Of a stretch of 64,000 bases of DNA, positions 55,768 through 64,000 are shown in pieces. The notes beneath the pieces were generated by a model, which saw only the letters and a program-made list of their open reading frames with translations, searched no databases and was not told the DNA's origin. The first letter of the stretch is position 1. Each line of letters starts with the position of its first letter. The DNA is taken from assembly GCA_037783545.1 (NCBI GenBank), contig JBBELK010000052.1, positions 930,001 through 994,000 on the forward strand. Reading direction: 5' to 3'. A program made the position numbers and the translations under genes. The DNA is from Henricia sp. BOLD:AAB3569 (Eukaryota; Echinodermata; Asteroidea; Spinulosida; Echinasteridae).

Positions 55768-56014
55768 CTTGTCTTCCTACTATTTCAGCAACATGTTCCG
55801 AGCTCGGTACGGGTACACATTCCGTCATATTGCTGCTTCTTCGACCGTTTTCGTCGTACATGTTTGTCGTTGAAGCTCCCTCGTCTTCGCTGTGGACATT
55901 CTGTAGCCCCAACATGGACAAATTCAGAGCCATTTGAAGCGTTTGATCTTGGTGTTCCAGGCCAGCTTCGTCGGTGTGCGGCCGCTCCATGGCAGGGAAA
56001 AGCGTGCTTGGCAT
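55768..56014 (-). CDS. MEX3 exon 1 (N-terminus and start of KH1)
   Basis: It encodes residues 1-82 and the first base of codon 83. The start is the ATG at 56014, because MPSTLF matches the MPS-type N-terminus of vertebrate MEX3B. The frame upstream offers only a GTG at 56029, and a later ATG (55990) would remove that match. An acidic low-complexity leader (SEDEGAS) is followed by [20 protein letters not shown], the invariant opening of the MEX3 KH1 domain. The donor CAAG/GTAAGCT at 55768 is strong. Joining G to the GT of exon 2 gives GRQGCKIK, so the intron falls inside the GxxG RNA-binding loop (residues 80-83). This join confirms both exons belong to one gene. Confidence 0.95.
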
Positions 56015-56310
56015 GACAAGGGAAAACACAAATGTTCCTGGCGAAGTTTAGTGTTTAGTGTACCTGTAGTATCCAGTTCTGGCGTGAGTGTCTTGTAAAT
56101 CGCCCAGACTACGTGCTCGGAACGGGAGCGGGAATCTAAGTGCGTGGTTGAATTGTTTAGCGGTGAATTTTACTCGTAGATTTCGCGCATGCCCGGCCCA
56201 CGATATGCGATTGCGTCAATGCCCAATGCAGCGCCTTTCATGCACAGAATGCATAGCACGCAGTGCGTTGTATGATGTATCAAAGCGCAGATGGTTATGC
56301 TAAGTTAACA
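56015..56310 (-). other. Probable mex3 5' UTR
   Basis: A region of about 0.3 kb between the start codon and the promoter-like cluster, moderately rich in CG dinucleotides. The transcription start is not visible. Distance from the TATA-like site suggests somewhere near 56280. Confidence 0.4.
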
Positions 56311-56384
56311 TATATACGTCACGGTGATTGGATAATATTTTATAGGGCGGGGTTACAAAGCGCGGGATGTAATTTTTGGCGCGC
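56311..56384 (-). promoter_or_regulatory. Promoter-like cluster upstream of mex3
   Basis: Reading toward the gene on the minus strand: an E2F-like GCGCGCCAA (56384-56376), a GC box CCCCGCCC (56352-56345), a CCAAT box (56331-56327), a CRE-like TGACGTA (about 56322-56315) and TATATA (56316-56311). The order and spacing are sensible for RNA polymerase II. This is inference from motifs only. Confidence 0.45.
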
Positions 56385-57469
56385 TTTGCATGATTTGTTG
56401 GTCATTTCTTTTGTGAAACAAGAGACGTAGAGAGTGTGCATGTGCCACGTGCGACTAGACGGCACAAGAAGCATTTGCGGAATATCACTGTTTGAGAAAC
56501 ACAAAAGAGGGTACAATTTCCACGTTGCTCAGCACACAGTGGCAGCTGCCACGTGTGTATTAAAAAGTGGAATGAAATTATATCGTGATCCAATCATCCA
56601 TGATCCAATATAGCACTTGCTTCTCTCCAACACCTCATCAGTAGTTTGAGTTAGGGTAAAGAGCAAGAAAACTTGAGATACATGTAGAGACAAAATCACT
56701 AATTGTATTTTTAAAGGTTACTGTGCCCTAAAAAGTCCACCCTGCGTGTGTGAGATTTTGCCCAATTACCACAAGAAATTGCACAGAATTCCAGCTGCAA
56801 AACGTAACCAGAATTAAATTAGCCTTGCACATTACATGATCAACTTTGCGCCAAAGTTTTTAAGATTTGCGACGTACATGCCGCCTGGATGCATGTACCA
56901 AGCGTAAACGAGTCACGCATGTGTCAAATGTTGGCAGCGTGATGTACGATCGAGACAGAACTTGGGCCTCGCCTGTTTATCAGGTGATAAACTGATATCG
57001 CAAGTCGCGACTGAATTGAGCCTGGAGATAGATTTCTGAGACGGAAATTTTGTCAACATGCACGGCGTGTTAGGCTGAGGCTTTGTCAACCAGTTCGTTA
57101 ATTTCGTTTCAAGCACCAAACCACCATATTAGCTATATGGCTGAATATGTGAAAACAATGACTCCTCGCTTTTTTTACCGTCTGTTAATTGTGGCGTTGG
57201 CTGCTATGGCGTAGGCCCCTACATGTATAACGATTCCCCCTCGTCTCGGACATAAAATGTTGATACTACGTGGCAGAAGAGTCGCCTATAGCGCGGTCGC
57301 GATATTGCCCGGCCCAGCACCGACCATTCCGATGAATTTTGGATACTTCCGAAAAGCTCATTATACAGCAAACGACGAGACATTGTTTTTCAGTAATTTT
57401 TATGCCGGGAGGTATTGTGTGAATTATAGTCCTACATCATCATGTATACTTTCGCCGCCATCTATTGCC
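56385..57469. other. No gene seen
   Basis: Noncoding DNA upstream of mex3. ORFs are short and unsupported. Confidence 0.4.
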
Positions 57470-57560
57470 GCAATTTGCCTACAAAAAAGATAGACCTCCG
57501 AAGGTTAGGCAATTATAATAAGCCGGCTTTTATTTATTGTGCACTTGATTGTTGAGGATG
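57470..57560 (-). repeat. Inverted partial copy of the nested middle element
   Basis: About 75 bp (including CTCCGAAGGTTAGGCAATTA and GTGCACTTGATTGTTGAGGA) matches 53127-53205 in reverse orientation at about 93% identity. The larger copy it belongs to may extend left to about 57140, but I could not align that part. Confidence 0.75.
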
Positions 57561-58651
57561 AACCACCAGAGTTAATGGCTGCTAGAGCTCGTATGCGGGA
57601 TTTGCAATTTCCTAAAAAAAATAAAATTAATTAACCACTTAACCAGAACAACCATACTCAAATGGAATTAAGATATATAGAAGTGCATGTTTCAAATCCT
57701 TTTTATAGCTCCATGTTTCAATTTTGCAGTACCAAACACTTATTCATACGGTAATAGCTTTATTTAACCATGGAGCTCCATGATTTAACTATAGTTTATT
57801 ATGAACTTGAGATTACGAAGAAGGAGATGCAGTTTTAGAATAGATCCAAAATACACGCCCAGTATTGAGCCCGGAACGAGATTCCACTCGATATGAGAAA
57901 ATGCAAAGTGTCTTTATATTTTTATAAATGTATGACGCATTTTTACAACTACGGGGTGTCCTCATAGTGAACGAAAAGGCTCCTGAAAGTTCTTAAAAGC
58001 ATGGGCTGTTTTAATGGAAATAATGCCGTTTGTCGCAGTTTTCCGAAATATATTTTTTTAAAAGCTTGTGCATTTTCATAAAATCGTGGAGAAGAAATAA
58101 ATGTAAATTGCTTTGACCAACTATAAAAGAGCTTGAAACTAGAACAAACCACTGGCACTACATGTACCAAGTAGGCCTAAACTTTTACAATCGTGAGTGT
58201 TTTATTGTGAATGGAACAGACGATTACGATGATCATCACCCCGCTGAACTGAGTTGTTGTGGATCGCCCCGTGACCTTCTGTTCGGGATCATGTCTGCAA
58301 GCTATTTATAGTTTTTCATCAATAAACAAAAAGGACGTTTTGGCGCGAAATCGGGCGATGAAAGATAATAATGTCTGGTGTGGATTCTGCAGGGTTGTTT
58401 AGATGTATACTGAGCGGGGGTGGGTGGGGCCAGCGATTGCATACCCATACCTGCCCTTCCCACAAAAAGCAAGCATGCACTGCGTGTAGTTTGCAGTCTG
58501 TATAGTGTGCGCCTTTTACTAAAAGTACGCACATGCATTTTTAAAGATAGATTACTAGTAATAGTATACGTGATTGCAAAATTATTGTTGCAAGCGGCAC
58601 TATCTCCATGTGTGATCATGGTGTGATTGAGGATAATTAATGATAAAAACA
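57561..58651. other. No gene seen
   Basis: A minus-strand ORF of 158 codons (58302-58778) overlaps the start of a mobile element and has no recognisable domain. Confidence 0.4.
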
Positions 58652-58977
58652 TTCGCTCGTTCGCTGGGACGGGCTTATCAATTTGTGCCATCATTGGCCA
58701 AAATGTTATACGACACGGGATCACGAGGTCACGTCTTTTTCTTGTAAATAGACGTAAAAACAAATTTCCAGCCGACAACGTGGGTCTCGCAAAAAGTACA
58801 CTTATTTTATTCGTAAAATTATATTTTTTGGATTATAATATAAGCGTTATCATACTATTTATTAATTATTCGTCTGGCAGCAAGCAACCCACAATGCTCC
58901 GCGGGCCTGTATATGTGACCTTTGCGTCACGTGTTTCCGTCATAGAAATCTGTGCAGGCACATTAGCCCATCCCAGC

Positions 58978-59556
58978 CATCGATATATATACACTGGATG
59001 AATATGCAATAGCAGTTGGCTATACGAGAATTGAAGCCATGCGCATAATTTTTTTTTACACCACTGCGAGGGGAAAATGAGGGGTTTTGTACCTTTTTAG
59101 CTTCGTGGTCTGGTTAGAAGAGAGCTCGACTTGTAATCATAAGGTCCCTGGTTCGAATCTCAGTCATGTTTGGGATTTTTCGAAATTTCTCGGTTTCTTC
59201 TTTTTCTCTAACAGTGAGAGTGAGAGTTGTGACTATTTCCAAGATTGTCACTTGAGAAGTATCAGTCATTGGAAACTTAGACTCTATTCGGGTAGAAAAA
59301 TTGGGGTGTACCCCTCGCTGCGGTGTAAAAAAAAACACGCGCCTGCCGCCACTGTACCCTACGAACAATACTTGGCCTAGACTGCTCCCCGGTCTATGCG
59401 ATCGCTTGCATGCCACTTAACACATGTAGACCAAGATGTAGACTAGTGAAGACGGTATGACCAGTCTAGGCAATGCATTGTATTTGGTGGGGTACAATGG
59501 CGGACGGTGGCTTCAATTTTAGACGTAGTTGTTCATCCAGTGTATATATATCGATG
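58978..59556. mobile_element. Nested hAT-like element with 8 bp duplication
   Basis: The ends CATCGATATATATACACTGG and its inverse (TIR about 25 bp, TTCATCCAGTG on the right) are flanked by ATCCCAGC (58970-58977) and GTCCCAGC (59557-59564). That is an 8 bp duplication with one difference, and copy 1 at 36.4 kb shows the unduplicated region. Eight-base duplications suggest the hAT group. It contains a further unit at 59051-59335. Confidence 0.82.
59051..59335 (+). mobile_element. Foldback unit carrying a tRNA-like SINE head
   Basis: TTTTTACACCACTGCGAGGGG at the left is inverted at 59311-59331. Just inside the left arm is a tRNA-like block with box A TGGTCTGGTTAGAAG (59106-59120) and box B GGTTCGAATCT (59150-59160). 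ACTTGTAAT sits at the anticodon position (Thr-like). Stem pairing is poor, so it is not a working tRNA gene. Either a SINE landed in a foldback element or the unit is a composite. Confidence 0.65.
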
Positions 59557-59595
59557 GTCCCAGCGTCCTGTAAGGACGAGCTGAGTACGAGCGAA

Positions 59596-60361
59596 ATAAA
59601 AACCAACCTGTGTGTATAGTAATTTCAAATATTTGTATTGTGCCAGTTACAGGAATGGGATAATACAATATTATAAATATAAACATGTACCTATATAATT
59701 ATGTATACACAAAATATGGGAGGGTGTCGGTGCTTTCTTGTGATAGAATTTGCACATGAAACGACGGCGACGTAAAACAATGGCTCAGCTTCCAAGACGA
59801 GGCTGCCAGTACTAATTTGAAATGTATTAATGTCAGCTCTTTATTCATCTATGTTCCGCGAAAATGTGGCAAACCTATACGTGTTCATGCTTTCGAGAAA
59901 TTGTGCGAAGCTTAGTTTCTGAAAAGCATCCACACAGTTTTATTAGTTTCTCAGAACGCAAAAAACTATGAATTGTAGGTTAGGGCGACAAATCGTGTGT
60001 AAAAAAGCTATATTAGGGCGACCTGCTCAATAGGGCGACATTTTGGTGTCGCCCTAATATTTTTGAGTTTAAAAATCATTTTTTTAGGTCAAAAACCATT
60101 TTTTTTAAATCGAGAACCATTTTTATTGGGTCTGGAACTGTCTCTCTTAGGTCTGTGACCATCTCTGGAAGCTTTGGGTAAAAAAATAAGGTGTCATTTT
60201 GAGTCACTCTTGCCGAAATTTCGGTGGTCCCCGGTGAGAGTCTTCCCGAAATGTCGCCCCATTGCGGCATTCAGCGTTCTTTAAATTAGCATACACATTC
60301 TCAATCACACATGAAAGTAACACTTGTTGAAGGGTCTCCCGATCCTGTAATCTATCTTTAA
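59596..60361. repeat. Repeat fragments, no gene
   Basis: 59757-59880 matches the upstream part of the dispersed repeat at 43978 (GTGGCTCAGC-like, GACGAGGCTGCCAGT, TAATTTGAAATGT). 59985-60055 carries three TAGGGCGAC words with an inverted GTCGCCCTA. 60060-60180 is a run of AAAACCATTTTT / GGTC-type short repeats. Confidence 0.5.
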
Positions 60362-60860
60362 AGGACCTCTGAAATGGTCTGTTAGTTATCCAAGCTCAAT
60401 ATATGCCTATCATGCAGGAGATAGTATGCATCTTTTTAACATTTTAAACTTTCTCCGCCAAGAGAGGGCGCTGTTTGTGTCACTTCAGGAACCCACAGGT
60501 GGAGAGTAAAGCAAAAAACGTCGACCTCAAACTGGATTTTGTCGCAAACCGCTGCAGTTTTTACTCGTGTTTCCCTTGAGAACAGGGAACTTGTAATGTA
60601 AGAAAAATAACCGATGGTCACAAAAACAAAGAGAAGATAGAGCAGATATTCTTGCTCACTTATGGGAAATCCCTGTTAGTGTCCACTGTGATGATCACAA
60701 ATCTGCTCATGAATATGGAAATTGAACTTAGCATAACAAAGTTTTGAACAATAGATATAAATGAGAACGGTTATGCCGAAAATGAGGAACATCCATCAGT
60801 GAGTGCAGATTTGTGACCTGGTAAAATTCTAAAGATTTTGGACAGGATATACCTTGCTAC
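60362..60860. mobile_element. Third copy of the TTAA element family (truncated)
   Basis: It is preceded by TTAA (60358-60361), then AGGACCTCTGAAATGG. GAGAGGGCGCTGTTTGTGTC, GGAACCCACAG and CTGCTCATGAATATGGAAAT follow in the order found at 31.6-32.2 kb. No matching right end was found, so the 3' side is degraded. Confidence 0.7.
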
Positions 60861-61959
60861 ATCAAATAGAATAGAAAAAAATCAGATTTTGTTTGTGACT
60901 AATTTAAATATTAATGCGTTGTTGAGCTAATTTGAAATTGCTATTCTGTGAAAAAGTCATCTCCATAAAATGAGTTCTTAAATGTTTGACCAGGGTATAT
61001 TAATTGAGCCGGTTTGAGTTTACGATGCCGACATCATATCGCTAGAGAACCACGTGCTATATAGGGCGGTGACCTCCATCAGCCGTGCACCCTGGTTCAT
61101 TTAATATCACCGGTATATAAGCCACTGTGGATCTGAAGTGTTTGGGCTCTCTCCATCTCACCAGCAACGGAGGCATTTCGAGCTTGGACTGTCTCCGTCG
61201 ATCAATCAGCCGGCAGATGGCCGGCTTCTCACGCTGCAAACCAACTTCCCCGGCGTCGGGTGCTCAGTCCTGTACCTGTCAAAACCGCTTCCATTGTGTC
61301 TCCTTTGCTGGGATTATTCTACCGAGGATGAAGACGGTGGCCCCGCCTACCAATATGGCGTGGGATTTGGGAAACCCAACTTATTAGCATGCAAAAGTCT
61401 GAAGCTAGTGACTGTGTTTCATATAAATTTGCGTTTCGAGAAATCTTGCGCCTATTTTGTGGTCATGCTGGATATGCATACTCTTTATTTTGTAATTATT
61501 AATTTAGTAGGCTACATCGCGAGCGGGGTGGCGGGAAAAATTTGAGCTGCGTGAATGCATCAATTTCCCAAGTTGTCCTTTCTATTTTGCAAAATCTTAC
61601 GGGGTGGACTGGAGAACGGGTTGGGGCATTTTATGTACAAAATATTGCACCAAATTGCTTCCGCAAACACACACAACGCTAAAAGTCATCCACTGCAATT
61701 AGTTCGGTGCATGCATAGGGCCTACGGTCCAATAAAAGAAACGCGGATCATAATTTGACCGAAAGGTCGAGGTGGCTGCATGGTAGATTTAAAACGTGTA
61801 TGAACATCACCTCTTGTGGCAAAACTGACCGCACACGCCTCCACGGTAAGAGCCGCTGAGGCAGGATGCGCCACTTTGCCGATGTGCTCCCTATATAAGA
61901 ACCTGTACATGCATTATTGCTTCAGAAAGTGGTAACATTTGCCAATAAAAAGTACCAGC
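60861..61959. other. No confident gene; GC-richer patch
   Basis: 61080-61400 is richer in GC and CG. It contains a TATATAA at 61104 and a 53-codon ORF (ATG at 61226, MAGFSRCKPTSPASGAQSC). It could be a promoter and first exon of a plus-strand gene, but no donor or homology supports this. Confidence 0.3.
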
Positions 61960-62150
61960 AATGTAATGGCTAGCATCTTTTTTAGACGAGGCTGACAGTG
62001 CTAATTCGGTATTTGTCTATATAGCCGCCTAGACCCTTTGCACCCCAAATGATGTGACAATAGATCCACAAAGCGCCTATACTCATGCATGGCACACAAT
62101 GACAATATGTGATTGTCATCCCTATGATGGCCGCCGTGCGAAGGAAGTTA
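61960..62150. repeat. Dispersed-repeat fragment with degraded MITE
   Basis: AGACGAGGCTGACAGTGCTA matches copy 3 at about 44019. The following 62040-62140 (GATCCACAAAGCGCCT, ACTCATGCATGGCACA, TGATGGCCGCCGTGCGAAGG) is a worn copy of the 37.1 kb MITE. Confidence 0.6.
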
Positions 62151-63370
62151 GTGTTGACATGCATGAGGAATCAAGCTTTCCTCATCCATATACGTCCACA
62201 CTGAATTCGTTCACTCGCGCAGGCACGGAAGGGAAGATTAACGCGCTGCCGGTGCCTTACATTTGCGCCGATCAGCTAGCACTGCAGACGAACGACTTTG
62301 AACGAGAGAGTCAAATTCTGCCATTTCTCGTGGTATTCTACTTGGCCTGGTATGATGTTATACGCACGATTATTCATTACAAAATCTGCAAGCTTTTGAC
62401 GAGCCTGAAAGCTGCCATGCAATGACTCATCATGTGTCATGTTCAGATGATGACATTTCCATCAGCATCTTTGACATGATGTTTGTTTTTGATAGAGGCC
62501 TACGGTATATATAGCAACTGGGGACACGGACGAGCGAGACCTCGAAATTCATGGGCATATATTCATTATTTTATCAAATTTGATGTGAATCACAGCTACT
62601 TCGTCTCTCTTGCACGGTGCAACTTATAGCACCAACATCGGCGCAAGGACAACATTTCTGGTCGACTGCAGAAGAAAACAGCAACTGACGGTGATTTTAA
62701 GCGGGTACATACTAAAGTGAGTCACTTATACTAGCTAAGGACGTGCATATAGCAACTATACCTTGGCCTCGGTTAAAAAGATATTTAACAAAGTGATCTG
62801 ACCGAGATAAAGTCCGTACATAAAACGGCCCGGATTAAATACTCCGCCCATGCAGAGTACCAAGGTATTTACAAAGAAAAGCTGTTGTACTTGTGAATTG
62901 ATCCTTGTTTTGTGTTAGATAAAAACAGGATTTAGCAATTAGCACGGCTTAACAAGTGTTAGCTAACCGCACGCACTAAATGAAACCCCAAGCTGGTTAA
63001 TTCATGGAACTACTACATAGGTGATAATGGGATTAGGAAGGGTTCGCATGGATGGTGGTATGCATGCTGGACACCGCGGGATGGCGCCAATGAAAATCAT
63101 GTGGTTTTTTTTTTACCAAACGTAAACAGGTCGCGATGCGCTGTATGAATCAAACTCTGCAACCACGAATTTCGCCACAATTTGGCTTTAGTAATGCATT
63201 TTATATTCAATAATGAGGGTATACGCAGGTATTTTTATCAGTGGGATATAAATAAAAACCGAAATGTTTGAGAACAGTCTAATCCTTGATCGAAACATTC
63301 GACGACCCAAACCGTATATTGTATGGGGCTATTAAGGAGAAAAATATTGATCGATGGGCCGCATAAGTAT
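62151..63370. other. No gene seen
   Basis: Noncoding or uncertain. A TATATATA at about 62504 and a moderately GC-rich stretch follow. The ORF at 62054-62425 overlaps repeat DNA. Confidence 0.35.
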
Positions 63371-63767
63371 GTTCAGACGGAGGGCTACTTTTTTTATAGC
63401 CCCAATCCAATCAACAGACTCAGCGGGGGTTCGCTGGAGCTAACGTGAGTTAGTCCAAAATGCCCTCCCGTTCAAACGGTGATGATAACTCCGGAGCTAC
63501 AGTTTCAGAGGAGCTAAAGTGTGGCCAGATGCCACAGAGCGAGGTCAGTTGCGTTCAATCAGTAACGGTGGAGCTAAAGTCATAAAAGAAACCCCGCTGT
63601 GCATGCTGAAAGTGGGGCTAGCCCCACGAAATTTTGGGGCCAAGTTTGGGGAGGGCTAGCCCCGGAACTAGCCCCAAGGGTGGAGCTAATTGCGTTCTAA
63701 CGACGGGAGTTTGGGATGGAGCTAGTTAGCTCCGGAGCTAGCTCCAGAGATAGCCCCTCGTCTGAAC
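63371..63767. mobile_element. 397 bp TIR element rich in GGAGCTA
   Basis: GTTCAGACGGAGGGCTA at 63371 is inverted as TAGCCCCTCGTCTGAAC, ending at 63767, with 15 of 17 bases matching. The interior is filled with GGAGCTA, GCTAGCCCC and their complements, including palindromes TTAGCTCCGGAGCTA (63725) and GGGGCTAGCCCC (63614). No protein is seen. Confidence 0.75.
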
Positions 63768-64000
63768 GACCTAGCTCCATTGTATATGGCACCCATTTTG
63801 TGGGATATCTGCACTCGCGCGACGAAGTGCGCACCATAATATTGCCTCGTGAATCAGAACGAGGCTGTCGTGAGTGGTTTCGTAAGCACTTTCGTCATAC
63901 CACCAAAATGATGACCGTCGTAAGTCGGATTATCAACTTCACATGACCATCGCACACGTCAGTTTTATCACCAACGTTTTTGTGTCGATGCTTTGGATTG
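63768..64000. other. No gene seen
   Basis: A 76-codon ORF begins inside the preceding element and runs to 63946. Composition and context give no support. Confidence 0.35.

Larger units (their letters stand above)
58652..59595. mobile_element. 0.75 kb TIR element, copy 2 (with insertion)
   Basis: TTCGCTCGT at the left is inverted as ACGAGCGAA at the right. Within it, 58726-58970 aligns with 36139-36400 of copy 1. The match stops at CATCCCAGC (58977) and resumes with TCCCAGCGTCCTG at 59558, showing a clean insertion of 579 bp plus a duplicated target. Confidence 0.78.

Noticed and set aside
58302..58778. 158-codon minus-strand ORF
   Set aside because: It overlaps the left end of the 58.65 kb element, with no domain and no splice context.
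59102..59172. Functional tRNA gene
   Set aside because: Boxes A and B are present, but the T, anticodon and acceptor stems do not pair well. It is a SINE head.

Overview
The window looks like nuclear DNA from a marine invertebrate deuterostome, most likely an echinoderm. The reasons are one vertebrate-like gene with long introns, many short TACATGTA/GTAGGCCTAC-type motifs, tRNA-derived SINEs, a Ty3/Gypsy element and a very high density of short foldback elements. The species cannot be fixed from sequence alone. No bacterial operons, rRNA genes or CRISPR arrays are present.

Host genes are sparse. The one confident gene is a MEX3 family RNA-binding/E3 ligase gene on the minus strand (56014 to 48905). 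It has two coding exons, split inside the GxxG loop of KH1, that join in frame to a 528-residue protein with two KH domains and a C-terminal C3HC4 RING. A CCAAT/TATA-like/GC-box cluster lies upstream, and an AT-rich stretch of about 2.9 kb downstream is probably a long 3' UTR. Its 5.5 kb intron carries a SINE, a foldback element and a three-level nest of DNA transposons. A second, unidentified plus-strand gene is suggested at the left edge: an exon at 614-776 that can splice in phase to a short acidic terminal exon at 16932-16969.

The rest is mostly mobile DNA. Region by region: 1-8.7 kb has foldback elements, a hAT-type element with its target duplication and a decayed Tc1 transposon. At 8.7-13.5 kb there is an 860 bp CT-rich minisatellite and then a 3.8 kb element with 35 bp perfect terminal inverted repeats, opposed subterminal arrays and a nested Harbinger-like insertion. 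At 13.5-19.1 kb lie GTTTACACT-ended elements and a Sleeping-Beauty-like Tc1 derivative. At 19.27-25.80 kb is a young Ty3/Gypsy element with indistinguishable 759 bp LTRs and intact pol but a 5' deletion. At 27-46 kb there are SINEs, TTAA- and TA-targeting elements, a dispersed repeat in three long copies and tandem duplications. At 57-64 kb there is another nested stack that includes a tRNA-like SINE head.

Several insertions can be proved from the window alone, because a second copy of the host repeat shows the empty site. This gives target duplications of TA, TTAA, TAA and about 8 bp, and a relative age order for the elements.
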